Shown here in pieces: positions 45,730 to 55,888 of a DNA stretch of 64,000 bases; within the stretch, counting starts at the first letter, position 1, and each line of letters begins with the position of its first letter. A program made the translations under genes and the position numbers. Below the pieces are notes generated by a model, which was not told where the DNA came from, searched no databases, and was given only the letters and a program-made list of their open reading frames with translations. This DNA comes from Leucocoprinus leucothites (lineage: Eukaryota > Basidiomycota > Agaricomycetes > Agaricales > Agaricaceae), in NCBI GenBank assembly GCA_013368445.1, contig JAACJO010000003.1, positions 1,240,001-1,304,000 of the forward strand. The letters are read 5' to 3'.

Positions 45730-47998
45730 TCTTCCAAGATGCTCACAACTTTACCATCTATCAGCCCACAATTATATCAAACACGACTTTGCCCCATGAC
45801 AGAAACTGTAAGGACTCAGAGCTGTTACTACCCTTCTCACTGTCATATAGGTCGCCACTAACGATGCACTGATACAGCCATTGACTTACTCGTACAAAAC
45901 ACTATCCCTGGAACCACATATGACGCGTCGGAACGTTATCCTCCTCCAAGCTGCCATCCTCAGACCCGACTTGACATTTCTGAATATATGCAATCATGGA
46001 TGCACGGTTGCTCCCGCGAGAAAAAGCTATTATGGCTTCACGGGCCCGCTGGCGTAGGTAAATCAGCGATCATGCAGACACTCGCAGAATCTGAGGCAGA
46101 TTCTCCAAAGTCTATACTTGGCGCCACATTATTTTTCTCTCGGCGCGATAAACGAAACGATCCGCGCCGTGTTTTCACCACTCTGGCCTATCAACTTGCA
46201 GTCAAATATCCGCTTTACCGAAGATATGTCGTCGACCTGCTCTCCAACGACCCTCGAGTGGTAGAAAAATCCCCTCTCGAACAATTCAAATGGTTTTTTG
46301 TTCGGCCTTTCGTGCAGCAGAATCTACTCCAAGAGGCCCAAGAGACCGTCTTGATACTCCTTGACGGACTGGATGAGTGTAACGGTGAAGCCGCCCAGCG
46401 GGAGCTCGTTACGCTCATTGGTCGCTTTGTCCTCGATAACCCTACTGTACCGCTCATCTGGGTCATCGCGAGCCGTCCAGAATCTCACATACAAAAGGCT
46501 TTCTCTCACCCTCAAGTCCGAAATAGTTACAGCGCCTTGGCTGTACCTATCAACTCCACTCAGGGCTGTGCAGATGTCGAGCAATACCTACGCGACAAAT
46601 TCGACGATATACGACTGATATATGCCGATTGTTTTCCTTCCACCCTTCCGCAATGGCCTTCTGAGTCGGATTTTCTTCAAATCGCATCCAGAGCTTGTGG
46701 CTTGTTTGTATTCGCAACAACAGTCATCCGATTCGTTGAGGACGAGAATTACGGCAACCCTGTTTCTCAGCTTCAAGCGGTCCTGCGAGCTATTGAAATG
46801 GCGCCGTCAGCGGGAATTGAGTACAACCCGTTTGCCGCGCTGGACATCCTTTACACAGAGATCATATCCTCGATCCCTCGGCAAGTTTTGGCCACCACTA
46901 GGAAGCTGCTCGCATTTGCGCTCGTCCGCTATGCTCCCTTCGGCATTGCCTGCAACTGGCTTGGTTTGACACAGGCAGACGCATACTGTGCACTAAGGAA
47001 GCTTCAATCCATCCTTAGTATCCCCCCTCCAGAAGCCGTCCCGCATGACGGTCATTTAGAAGTATTCCATACTTCATTTCTTGACTATCTGCTTTCTCCT
47101 GCTCGTTCCGACAGCTTTTCAATCAATGAAGAAGAAGCATGGGAGGGCTTGTCTCGAGCAATGGTCAACGTCCTCTTGCAGTCGTATAATACTGGTAAAT
47201 CTTATCATTATGTGGGCTTGTTTCAAACACTGATCGACCCATCAGTCGACTCTTCGGTGGATGTTTCAAGAATTGAATTGTCTTGGTCGTATAAAGAGAA
47301 AACTCTAGATGTTCAAAAGGAGCTTTTCGAGATATCCCTCCGTTGGTTCCTCTTGTTCTGTGAAGAGAATCGCAATTTGGAGGCGTATGTTGGCAATCAA
47401 CTCGCGGGCTTCTTCGACGATCTGGATTATGGCTCCCTTGGGAATCTCCTCCCTCAAATTTCGGACGCGGGAAAAATATGCTTTGTTGCCTGTAACTCGG
47501 TAAGGGTTTCAACCTTGATGCTATCAGGGTTTTGATATTGACTAAGTTCTTTGCCTAGCCATTTCGTCGGATTCTTGAGACTCGGAACATCATCCAGAAG
47601 ACGACCGTCCGTTCTTTGGATCTGAACTGTCTCCGGTCAGGCAAGCTGGCTAGTGGTCAGATGTTGAGGCGATATGGACGTGGTGCTCCTGCACTGCGAC
47701 CTGCACCGACGTATCTGTTAGAGGTGAGTTCTCTTAATTCCTTAGAGGACTAAAGGCCCTTACTCGTTGGATCTAGGGCATTGAAGAAATGGCTGGCCCT
47801 ACATGCGAAGACCCTTATTGGAAGACTCGTGTTTTGCAACATCTAGTCATTCTTTTGAATATACAGCCATCACCAGAGGTGTTCTTAATTGGAAAAGGTG
47901 GCAAGAGTTGTGTGTTGATACTGGAGAGCAAGGACGACTACCTATGGCATTATTTCTTCCCTTATGACCAATCTCTGTCTTCAGCTGTCATGTCTTAA
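45730..47998 (+). CDS. NACHT-domain NTPase (NLR-like)
   Basis: STAND-class signalling ATPase of the fungal NLR type, thought to act in non-self recognition. The first recognisable exon (about 45730-45810) reads GGFFQDAHNFTIYQPTIISN, the short N-terminal segment typical of Agaricomycete NACHT proteins. The real start lies there or in an unplaced upstream exon. An intron (GTAAGG..ATACAG, ending 45880) joins it to SIDLLVQNTIPGTTYDASER. The NACHT core has Walker A LWLHGPAGVGKSAI near 46040 and Walker B VLILLDGLDEC near 46350. FRTSRE-like helical segments and an HTSFLDYLLSPARS box near 47070 follow. Two more introns (near 47500-47560 and 47725-47776) lead to the end at 47998. No WD40, ankyrin or TPR repeats follow. 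The C-terminus resembles that of the second NACHT protein in layout. Confidence 0.87.
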
Positions 47999-48188
47999 TG
48001 TTAAACCATAGCTACCTCTAGGTTATGGCGAACCCTTCATTACATGCACGAGAATTATTATATTCGCATCTCTACATTGGCTAACTCCGCTGGCGTAAAG
48101 TGGTCATAAACAAGGAATGTCGGGTAAAGTGAAGAAGGAATGGGGATATACACGTGTGAACCAATCATGCAAGAAGAATTGAAGGAAA

Positions 48189-49446
48189 CTACTTGAGAGA
48201 AACCTTGTTAAGAAGGTCTGCGAGATCGTCGGTGGCTTTATCCACAGCTGTAAGTTCCTTTTTGACACCCTCTTCTGGTTCCTCTGGTTCCTGTTCTGCC
48301 TCCTCCTCCTCCTCCTCCTCTTCCTCTTCCTCCTCATCGTCATCGGTCACGTAGAGTTTCCCACCTCGTGCTTTGAGTGCCAAATCTAGATTTTCCAGAT
48401 TCTCGTCATCCTCTTCTATCTCGTTCCACTGTAACTCTAGTTTCCGCAAACTGGCCATCTTCTCGTTGACGTTCTCCGTCAGAAGTGCCAAGGTCGCTGC
48501 TTCAAGGTTATTGTTCTGCAACTGCAGGGTGTGTAACTTTGGATTTGAACCCCTCGCCAAAACCTCCAACAGCTTGGGTACTTCACCCTCGGCAGAAAGT
48601 ACACAATCTGACAGATTGAGGATTTCCAGTTCGGACCATCTTATCAGAGATTCAGCCCAGGCTTCGACACCGGTAAGCTCTCCATCGCTTGTAAACGTAT
48701 TATCTTGGAAATCAATATGCTTCAACAAGCGATTTTGAGCTAACCCCTTCGCGAGAGCCTCTATACCCTCCATCCTAATCCCATTCTGCGGCATTCGAAC
48801 TTCCTCCAATGTTCCATGAGCAGCAAACGCGTCTGCCCAAGCTGTTGCAGATCCATTCTCCAAGCGATTCCGCCCACAGATGACTACTCTGAGGTTGGAT
48901 TTCTTCCCTTCCGATTTTGAAAGCTGAGCGGATTCTAGGAGTGCGTTAGCGATGACGACGCCTCCTGCGGGGCCGAGACCGTTGTTGTTGAGTTTGAGAA
49001 TCTGGAACGAGCGGTTTTGTGTGAGGAAAGGAACGATCGGGTCTACGGAACGGCCGCCGAAGGCGTTGTCGGAGAGGTTGAGTTCGATGAGGGAGGTTTT
49101 GGATTTGAGTGCGTCACAGATTGAGGAGAGGGCTTGTGGAATTTCGGAGATGAGGCGACCGGTGAAAATGTCTGCAAAGTCTGCTACCTAATTATCAAAA
49201 TCGCAGTGCATAAATCAGTTTTGGGAGTGAATTTAATAGTGCAAGACGTGTAAAACGCACTTTGAGAACCTCTGTTTTCTCGAGAAATTTTGCAAGAGCT
49301 TCGGCAGCCTCTACACCGATCGTGTTTCCACCGAAATGAATTTCTTCGATGATGGTTGGGTCGATATTAGCGAGGTGGGGCTCGATATCGGCTGCAGTAT
49401 CGAGCTTGAGGCCTTGACCTTGGAGAGAAAAGATCTTGGAGGACAT
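48189..49446 (-). CDS. rna1: Ran GTPase-activating protein (RanGAP)
   Basis: Stimulates GTP hydrolysis by Ran at the cytoplasmic side of the nuclear pore, which drives nucleocytoplasmic transport. Two exons (49446-49261 and 49187-48189) give 394 residues, close to the roughly 386 of fission yeast Rna1. The start is MSSKIFSLQGQGLKLDTAAD. Leucine-rich repeats run through the protein (IEEIHFGGNTIGVEAAEALA, LIELNLSDNAFGG, ILKLNNNGLGPAGG, LRVVICGRNRLENGSA, LEEVRMPQNGIRMEGIEALA). The conserved Arg of the catalytic ICGRNRLENGS loop is present. An acidic tract (DDDEEEEEEEE, coded by a GAG/GAA run near 48300-48340) and a helical C-terminus (LADLLNKVSLK) complete the family pattern. It is divergent from the MOB gene at 49909. 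Confidence 0.96.
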
Positions 49447-49908
49447 TGGGGGTATAGATAGATAGTGATGGTAAATTAACGTGCGGTGTTTATCGGGGGG
49501 ATGACTCTTTTGCTAATTGCCTTATCGAGATTTCGAGATCAAATTGATCGGTAACTCGGATGTCACATTTCTTCTCGGAACTGTTCATGGTCAAAGCTGC
49601 TGGGTTAGGACGTTAAATATAAGTAAGAGTTTGAATGTTGCGGAGGGAATACAGAGCTGGTTGTGAAAGTTTACGAGTTTGCAATATATGTAGCCAGTGG
49701 GAACCTGACAGGAACTCCACAAACTTCCACAAGGGGCGGATATACGAAGGCTGCCGCTGGTCACGAGGTGCTGGCAGCTTGAGCTCTAACCTCCAGCTGG
49801 TGTGATTAATTTCAGCACCGACAATGTCGTCGTTTCTAGGGTCAATCGGGTAAGGATCATGGTGTTTATTAAATTGCTGGTCCAAACTCATTGGTATGTA
49901 GGCGGTCT
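49447..49908. other. Divergent promoter region of RanGAP and MOB
   Basis: About 460 bases between two divergent housekeeping genes. No coding feature seen apart from a possible short upstream exon of the MOB gene. Confidence 0.45.
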
Positions 49909-50823
49909 ATGGCTCGGGGGACGCAGCGCGTCCAGAAGAGGTCCCCGACACCCTCAAATAGCACAGTAACTTCGCCCATCGACACAGTAGCTCCTAGTTC
50001 GATCTTCGCTCCTCCGCCACCGCCAGCACAAAAACCCCTGTACCTATCTAGTCCCTTTGTCGAAGCTGCGCTTGTCAAGGGCAATTTCAAGACCATCGTT
50101 ATGCTCCCAAAATATGTCGATATCATGGAATGGGTCGCCGTCAATGGTGCGCGTTGTCCTTTTCCTCTTCTTCTTCGGATAGCGGATCTTATTTGCGTAA
50201 TACTTTTTGCAGTGTATGATTTCTACAATAATCTGAACGAGTTTTATGGTACTATTGCGGAATGCTGCACCTCAGAAGCATGCCCAACCATGGCTGCTGG
50301 TTCTAGGTGCGCCTTGGCTCGCTAGCTCGAGTTTATTGCAGATTCGCTGAATTGGATAACACTAGCTTGAGCTACACATGGATCAACCAAGAGCGTAAAA
50401 GTGTGCACTTGCCAGCGCCGACGTACATCGATTATGTGATGGCTTGGATACAAACCTTGCTGAATGACGAGAACGTCTTCCCGACCAAGTCTGGTGCGCA
50501 AAACTCCTTTACGCTCCTTTAGCTCTTCACTAAGATTCCTTCTGGCTTCAGGCAACGACTTTCCCCAGGGATTCCCTTCAACAATTAAACACGTCTACCG
50601 ACAGCTTCTCCGCGTATTCGCCCACATCTACCACGCGCATTACCCCCAGATCCTTCATCTCCGCTCAGAACCCCATTTCAACTCCCTCTTTGCCCATTTC
50701 CTCGCGTTCGGTCGTGAATATGAACTCCTCGAGATTAAAGACGTCAAGGGTGCCAGTTCGGCACCTGTCGGTATCGGTGCATTATGGGAAAAGTGGAAGG
50801 AGATGGGTTTATTGGAAGGTTAA
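49909..50823 (+). CDS. MOB kinase activator family protein, copy 1
   Basis: MOB proteins bind and activate NDR/LATS kinases in mitotic exit, septation and cell polarity. I chose ATG 49909 (MARGTQRVQKRSPTPSN); an upstream short exon like that of copy 2 cannot be excluded. A Pro-rich stretch is followed by PLYLSSPFVEAALVKGNFKT, IVMLPKYVDIMEWVAVN, an intron, then FYNNLNEFYGTIAECC and TSEACPTM, which carries the Cys pair of the zinc site. LPAPTYIDYVMAWIQTLLND follows, and after another intron VYRQLLRVFAHIYHAHYPQI carries the His pair. The C-terminus is EPHFNSLFAHFLAFGREYEL, ending LLEG. All four zinc ligands are present, so the fold should be intact. Confidence 0.9.
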
Positions 50824-51253
50824 GCGCCTCGATTGCTAAGTATGTTCATCATGGGATATTTCGTTGCTCTTGTGAATTTTTTCTCTTGGATTTTATTCTT
50901 GTGGAATGCATGATATCAAAACACGTATGTCTAGACCGGTGCAGTATGTAATGATGTAACCACGCTTCGTACATATGTTGCGAATAAATAGAGGAAGAAA
51001 AGCGAAAGCCGCAGGATCGGCCAGTGTTATGACTACAAAGATGGGGAGCGATGGCGACAAATCACAAATCGGGAGATCAAAGGGAGCTGCCAATTTTGAA
51101 TGTTGGTTTGGTTCTTGACGATCAGGTGCCCCATGCACGGCACCATACATTCTTCACCTTTTACGTACCTCCATCTTCGGCTCGGTTTAGGCCTTTAAAA
51201 GCTTTTAACTCAACCTTACTTCTTGTTCTTTTTCTTACTCTTCACTTTTGACC
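50824..51253. other. Spacer between the two MOB genes
   Basis: 430 bases. Its last 60 bases are T/C-rich and lead directly into the start of the second MOB gene. No coding feature seen. Confidence 0.5.
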
Positions 51254-52474
51254 ATGTCTTTCTTTGGGTGCGTTTTTATGCCTTGTTCAATACCCATGCC
51301 ATCCTGATCGACCAATTCTCTTCTTCTACACTACATATCAGGCGAAATCGAGCTCCCCGTGGTACCAGACGCTCACCGACGCCAGGCTCTGGAGCCAACT
51401 ATGGTCGACAGGGCACACTCTCACAACCGCCTTCTCCAGGGGCAGGGTCAACTACACTGGGCAATGAGGATGGCAGACCTCTCTACCTCTGCAGCCCGTT
51501 CGCCAACAGTGCGTTGGTGAAGGGAAACTTCAAAACGATTGTCATGTTGCCAAAGTATGTGGACGTTATGGAGTGGGTCGCGGTAAACAGTGGGTATCAT
51601 TTCGAGTGGCGTGTTGCGTAGAGGGTCGCGAGTTACTGATCGATGGCGTTTTGGGCGTTTAAGTTTATGATTTCTTCGTCAATCTGAATGAGTTTTATGG
51701 TGTATTGGCAGAGAGTTGTACGCAGACGACATGTCCAGCGATGTCTGCAGGACATAAGTACGTTGCCTTTCCTTGGGACGTCAGCTCATTGATGAACTTT
51801 TGATTTTTTGCAGTTTGAATTATCTATGGCAACAGACTTCAGGAAAATTCGTACAGATGACGGCACCACAGTATATCGATACTGTGATGTCCTCGATCCA
51901 AATCATGCTGGACGATGAGACGATTTTCCCTACCAATACTAGTGCGTATTCCAGACCGATGAATATCCTCTTTTTGCTATTTCCGTACATCACGGGCTTT
52001 CATGAGAGCAGTATCACATCGGCTCATCTTGCGAACAGCGGAGGACCACTTGAACAATACACATATTGCATTTAGAGTTCCCCCGTTCCTATTCTTTCCC
52101 CTTCATGCAACCATCCAGATCCCTACACTTTCCACGCATACACTCGCTCGTCACAATTGGTGCTAACATCCTCTCCCTACCATCCAGACCACGAATTCCA
52201 ACGCACCTTCCCTGGCGTCTCTCGACACATCTACCGCCAACTCCTCCGGATCTTCGCCCACATCTACCACGCCCATTTTCATCAAATTTTACATCTCCGA
52301 GCAGAACCCCACTTCAACTCCCTATTCGCACACTTCCTGGCATTCGGGAGGGAATTTGATTTATTGGAGGTTAAAGAAATCTTGGGTGATCCGAGTGCAG
52401 GGCCGCAAGGCGTTATGCCTGGCGTTGGGTTGTTGTTCGAGAAGTGGAGAGAAATGGGCACTTTGGAGAAATGA
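51254..52474 (+). CDS. MOB kinase activator family protein, copy 2
   Basis: Tandem paralogue of the gene at 49909. The first exon is tiny: ATG 51254, MSFFG, then an intron of about 85 bases ending CATATCAG. It continues RNRAPRGTRRSPTPGS, PLYLCSPFANSALVKGNFKT and IVMLPKYVDVMEWVAVN, an intron, then YDFFVNLNEFYGVLAESC and TQTTCPAMSAG (zinc Cys pair). It then reads LNYLWQQTSGKFVQMTAPQY, and after an intron IYRQLLRIFAHIYHAHFHQI (His pair) and HFNSLFAHFLAFGREFDLLE, ending MGTLEK. The exon pattern matches copy 1. The copies share most core residues but differ in the N-terminal extension and C-terminus, so the duplication is not recent. Likely partner: an NDR-type kinase. Confidence 0.92.
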
Positions 52475-53099
52475 GTATAGTGGATCGGTGTTCAGGAGAT
52501 GAATGGTCGACGGGTGGAGGTGAGGAGGTGTGGTATACCCATAATGGCTTTGTTTGAACGGATGGATCGGATCTATATCTACTGGTATGGTTACTTGTAC
52601 TTTCACCTTTGTTTAATGCACTTCGGTGGCAAACTATACATCGTCTCTCGGATTTCTTCTACTTATCTAGCACCTCCCCAGCAAAGCATATGTCCCTTTG
52701 TTCTATATATGGCATCTGGCGCACTAGCCTAGCCCGACTTTGACTTTGAAATCTTCAGCTGTGATGATCGCGATTGTAAATATAGAATGTTGACGAAACC
52801 GGTTTAATTTTATTGGATCTGTGTCAAGGAAACCGTATATCGAGACGAGTCTCATTCCTTCCCCTTCTTCCTGTGAGGGCTATCCATGTAGTGCAGGTGC
52901 TTTGTGCCAGACCTTGCTGTCTGTTAAGGTGTCTGACTTCTGGGAACCAGGTATTGCTCGGATAAGGTCATTCCTCATAAGACTCAAGGCACGTTTATCC
53001 AAAAACACTATCCTGAGTGTTAATGAACAAACCAACTTATTTACACATAGAGTATACTATACATGTGTACGGTTATACCTTGTTATTTCTCTCCTTTAA
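52475..53099. other. Intergenic, no gene seen
   Basis: About 625 bases between the ends of MOB copy 2 and the cupredoxin gene (convergent). Only short chance frames. Confidence 0.5.
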
Positions 53100-54127
53100 C
53101 TAAACCAAGAAAATACTAGCACCAAGCACGAGCATCACAATGCTCAAGACGCTCCTCCCAGCCACATTCGTTGAAAGTGCGCCATTGTTCCCACCCGAGG
53201 CACTCCCAGAGGTTCCGCTGGGACTGCTAGCAGTAGCAGTTCCGGGCTCAGAGGCACCTGAGCCGCCTACAGTCGCTCCCCCATTGCCACCGGAACCAGA
53301 GGTCGTGGAGGGTGACGTAGATCCCATGGCTGTGGCCTAGAAATAGACAAGTCAGGTAATGTTGCCTTTTGAGTTTATAAGTGGAATAACGTTTACCTGG
53401 AATGCAGCAAAGGTTTTTTCGGCGGTTGGGTTCAATGCGAATACCATACCACCTGTACAGTGCCTATGGCGCACTGAAGATGAGTCATGATACCAAAAGA
53501 GTTTAAATTGCGAACGTACCCTCTCTGGGCACAGTAGAACCATAGTGGCTGAGAGTCTAATTACGGTGTTAGATTATCTCATAAAAAATGGGGGTGTATC
53601 GATTCACCATTTGCGATTGTGATAGTCCATTCAGGAAAGGCAGTGGAATCGGCGGGAACTGGCATGTATCCCGAGTCAACACCGGGAGAAGGTGATGTTC
53701 TAGTGCATGTCGGTCAGTTCGGTCAACCTTGGACCGTACAAACAGGACTCATTTACAAGGGTTGGCAAGGATTCGCGAAAGTCGATTGTGTTACGGTCTG
53801 TAAAGGAGTGTATAGTCAATTTCGCGCTGATCTTTGAAATAAAAGCTGTAACCGTACATGGTTCTTTGAGAGGCTGACAAATAAAGAGTGAGGTTGAAGC
53901 AGAAAACGCCCATTGAGCTACTCACAACCGGAAAGATACTGTGTCCCCCGTCTTGGCATCGACACTGGGTAAAGCCGGTAGGTAAGCGCAGAAGAAGAAT
54001 TGACCAGAGGAGAGACATGCCTCGTGGGATTGTATGCTAGAGTACCGTTTTCCCCAACCAGAACCAAGAAATCTTCAGCCGAAACGAGAGCCGCGAGGGA
54101 GACGAGAAGAACAGAAGAGGCACGCAT
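53100..54127 (-). CDS. GPI-anchored extracellular cupredoxin
   Basis: Cell-surface blue-copper-type protein of a family common in basidiomycetes. Start ATG 54125-54127 with signal peptide MRASSVLLVSLAALVSA. Exons read EDFLVLVGENGTLAYNPT, SVDAKTGDTVSFRF, TVTQSTFANPC (the His of the expected NHT lies at the split codon before it), SPGVDSGYMPVPADSTAFPE, PLWFYCAQR and HCTGGMVFALNPTAEKTFAA. The Cys and His of WFYCAQR.HCTGGM are the expected copper ligands, with M nearby. A Ser/Gly/Thr-rich stalk (STSPSTTSGSGGNGGATVGG) leads to a hydrophobic GPI-type end (SVLSIVMLVLGASIFLV). At least five introns. A G run of about 15 bases (54279-54293) and a TATA-like box near 54357 lie upstream. Confidence 0.88.
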
Positions 54128-54717
54128 TGCTCCAGGCAAAGGTCCAAGCGAAGGTTGCAAGTGAAGGCGAGTAGAGCAAGAGATACGAGAGCCTGCCACA
54201 GCGTGCAATAGTCAGAGACGCCCATTTCTTTCAAGATAGTAGCTACGATGAAAGGGAAAAGGACTCACTCAGCTCTCAAGGGGGGGGGGGGGGGAAGAAA
54301 GAAGAGAAAGGAAGGGTGAACCAGGAGTATCCGTTGTCAAGAGGGTCCATAACTTATATACCTAGCCAGCCACAAACGCCCAGGTACAAGCAACGGTTGG
54401 TCTGCGTAGGGAGGTCAATACAACAGACAGGGACAAATGAATGAACAATATGATCAGCTGAATATTGATCTTTCGGGGTTAAGAGATTAGATATAGGAGG
54501 GTCTAGGCTTCTCCTATTTATTACTCACCGCATCATTCCACGATCGACGGGTGCAGAATCTGATCACCTCAGCAACTATTGAATCCACAACCTAACCTTT
54601 ACCTCTACTTGACGACTCAGAAAAAAGCCTCAAGTCTCGAGTTTAATCTTCGGCAAATTTTCTGAGCACCTGATCTCTTCATTCAAACGATTCTTCGAAA
54701 CCCTTTTGAATTCCTGT
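54128..54717. other. Divergent intergenic region with a poly-G tract
   Basis: About 590 bases between the cupredoxin (-) and PPCDC (+) starts. It contains an uninterrupted G run of about 15 bases near 54279-54293 and a minus-strand TATATAA at 54354-54360. No gene. Confidence 0.6.
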
Positions 54718-55577
54718 ATGGCCACCCCTCGCCCAGCGAAACGGTTTGTCGCGAGTGTTGAACGAGTCCCGGATTGCACCCACGTTGTCCTAATTACCAC
54801 AGGCAGTGTAGCGTCTATAAAGGCACCTCTTATTGTTCGCGAATTGCTGAAGGTACGCTCTGCCGCCACCGTCGGTCTCCGGATTGGAGTCAACTGACAT
54901 CATGTAGTAGTACGAAAATGTCAAGATCGAAGTCGTATCAACTAAGCCCTCACTAGTATTTTTCAAACGTGAAGATATTGAATCACAAGGCGTACGTGTG
55001 TGGACGGATGAAGATGAATGGTCGGTACGTGTCCTCTTGCATGGTCAAACGAGTGTCTAATTACTGAGGCGATGTCAGGACTCCTACAAGATTGTGGATC
55101 CTATACTCCACATTGAATTGCGTCGATGGGCAGACGTAGTACTTGTTGCACCATGTTCTGCCAACACTTTGGCAAAGATCTCCAATGGAATATGCGATAA
55201 CCTTTCTGTGGGTATCTCAGGTTCCTCTCTCCCTCCACCAATTCAATTGAAGATACACGTTAGACCTCTCTCCTACGAGCTCTTGCACCAACAACCCCAA
55301 CCTACATTTTCCCTGCAATGAACACACTCATGTACGAACATCCGTTAACATCGGAACATCTACGGGTAGTCCGTGACATCGTGAAATACAACATTGTCGG
55401 TCCAATCGGTAAACCGCTAGCTTGCGGTGATATTGGTGAGAGTTACATTTCGGTGATTCGGCGATACCCGAATGCTCACCCATTCTACAAGGTCTGGGTG
55501 CCATGACAGAATGGCTGGATATCGTGAAGATAGTTGTGGAGCGCTTTCAGTTGTTGCGGAGTGCTGGTCATGCATGA
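54718..55577 (+). CDS. Phosphopantothenoylcysteine decarboxylase (coenzyme A synthesis)
   Basis: Flavin-dependent HFCD-family enzyme that decarboxylates 4'-phospho-N-pantothenoylcysteine, the fourth step of coenzyme A synthesis. Start ATG 54718 (MATPRPAKRF); an in-frame ATG at 54706 is possible. The order of motifs fits: HVVLITTGSVASIKAPLIVR (FMN-binding N-terminus), VFFKREDIESQG with VRVWTDEDEW, DPILHIELRRWADVVLVAPC carrying the conserved His, and SANTLAKISNGICDNLS. After an intron PAMNTLMYEHPLT carries the PxMNxxM substrate motif, then ACGDIG and GAMTEWLDIVKIVVER, with stop TGA at 55575-55577. Four or five short introns. Related to yeast Hal3/Cab3 but without their acidic tail, so a plain decarboxylase is the better reading. 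Confidence 0.93.
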
Positions 55578-55765
55578 AACCCTTTGTTCATCCATTGTTA
55601 GGCTACCACGCAGATCCCTTTCATTACTTGGCAATTACGAGTGCCAAGACCGTCCGTGGTGCTCGTGAGTTGGAGTCATGGGAGTCATATCTGCCAATTG
55701 GCCGGTTTACGATCAAGGGACAGCTAAATAGTTGGAACACCTATCTTCAAATTGATATAATAATC

Positions 55766-55775
55766 AAAAAAAAAA
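55766..55775 (-). terminator. Pol III T-run terminator of tRNA-Lys
   Basis: A run of As on the plus strand, hence Ts on the minus strand, four bases past the tRNA 3' end. Runs of four or more Ts end RNA polymerase III transcription. Confidence 0.7.
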
Positions 55776-55779
55776 CTTA

Positions 55780-55888
55780 GCCCACCGCGGGACTCGAACC
55801 CGCAACTTTCAGATGATTACACTTTAGATGTCACTTGAACACCTAGCTCGTAAAAGTCTGACGCTCTGACCAATTGAGCTAGGCGGGC
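55780..55888 (-). tRNA. tRNA-Lys (anticodon UUU) with a 36-base intron
   Basis: The minus strand gives acceptor GCCCGCC/GGTGGGC, D arm GCTC..GAGC, and anticodon stem TCAGA/TCTGA with loop CTTTTA plus A (anticodon TTT). The T arm is GCGGG-TTCGAGT-CCCGC. The 36 bases after position 37 (CGAGCTAGGTGTTC to GTGTAATC) are an intron. Mature length is 73 bases. It is preceded on the plus strand by an A run at 55766-55775, which is a T run downstream on the tRNA strand and fits a Pol III terminator. Confidence 0.95.

Noticed and set aside
49613..49891. 92-residue minus-strand frame between RanGAP and MOB
   Set aside because: It lies in the divergent promoter, has no domain, and no splice partners were found.
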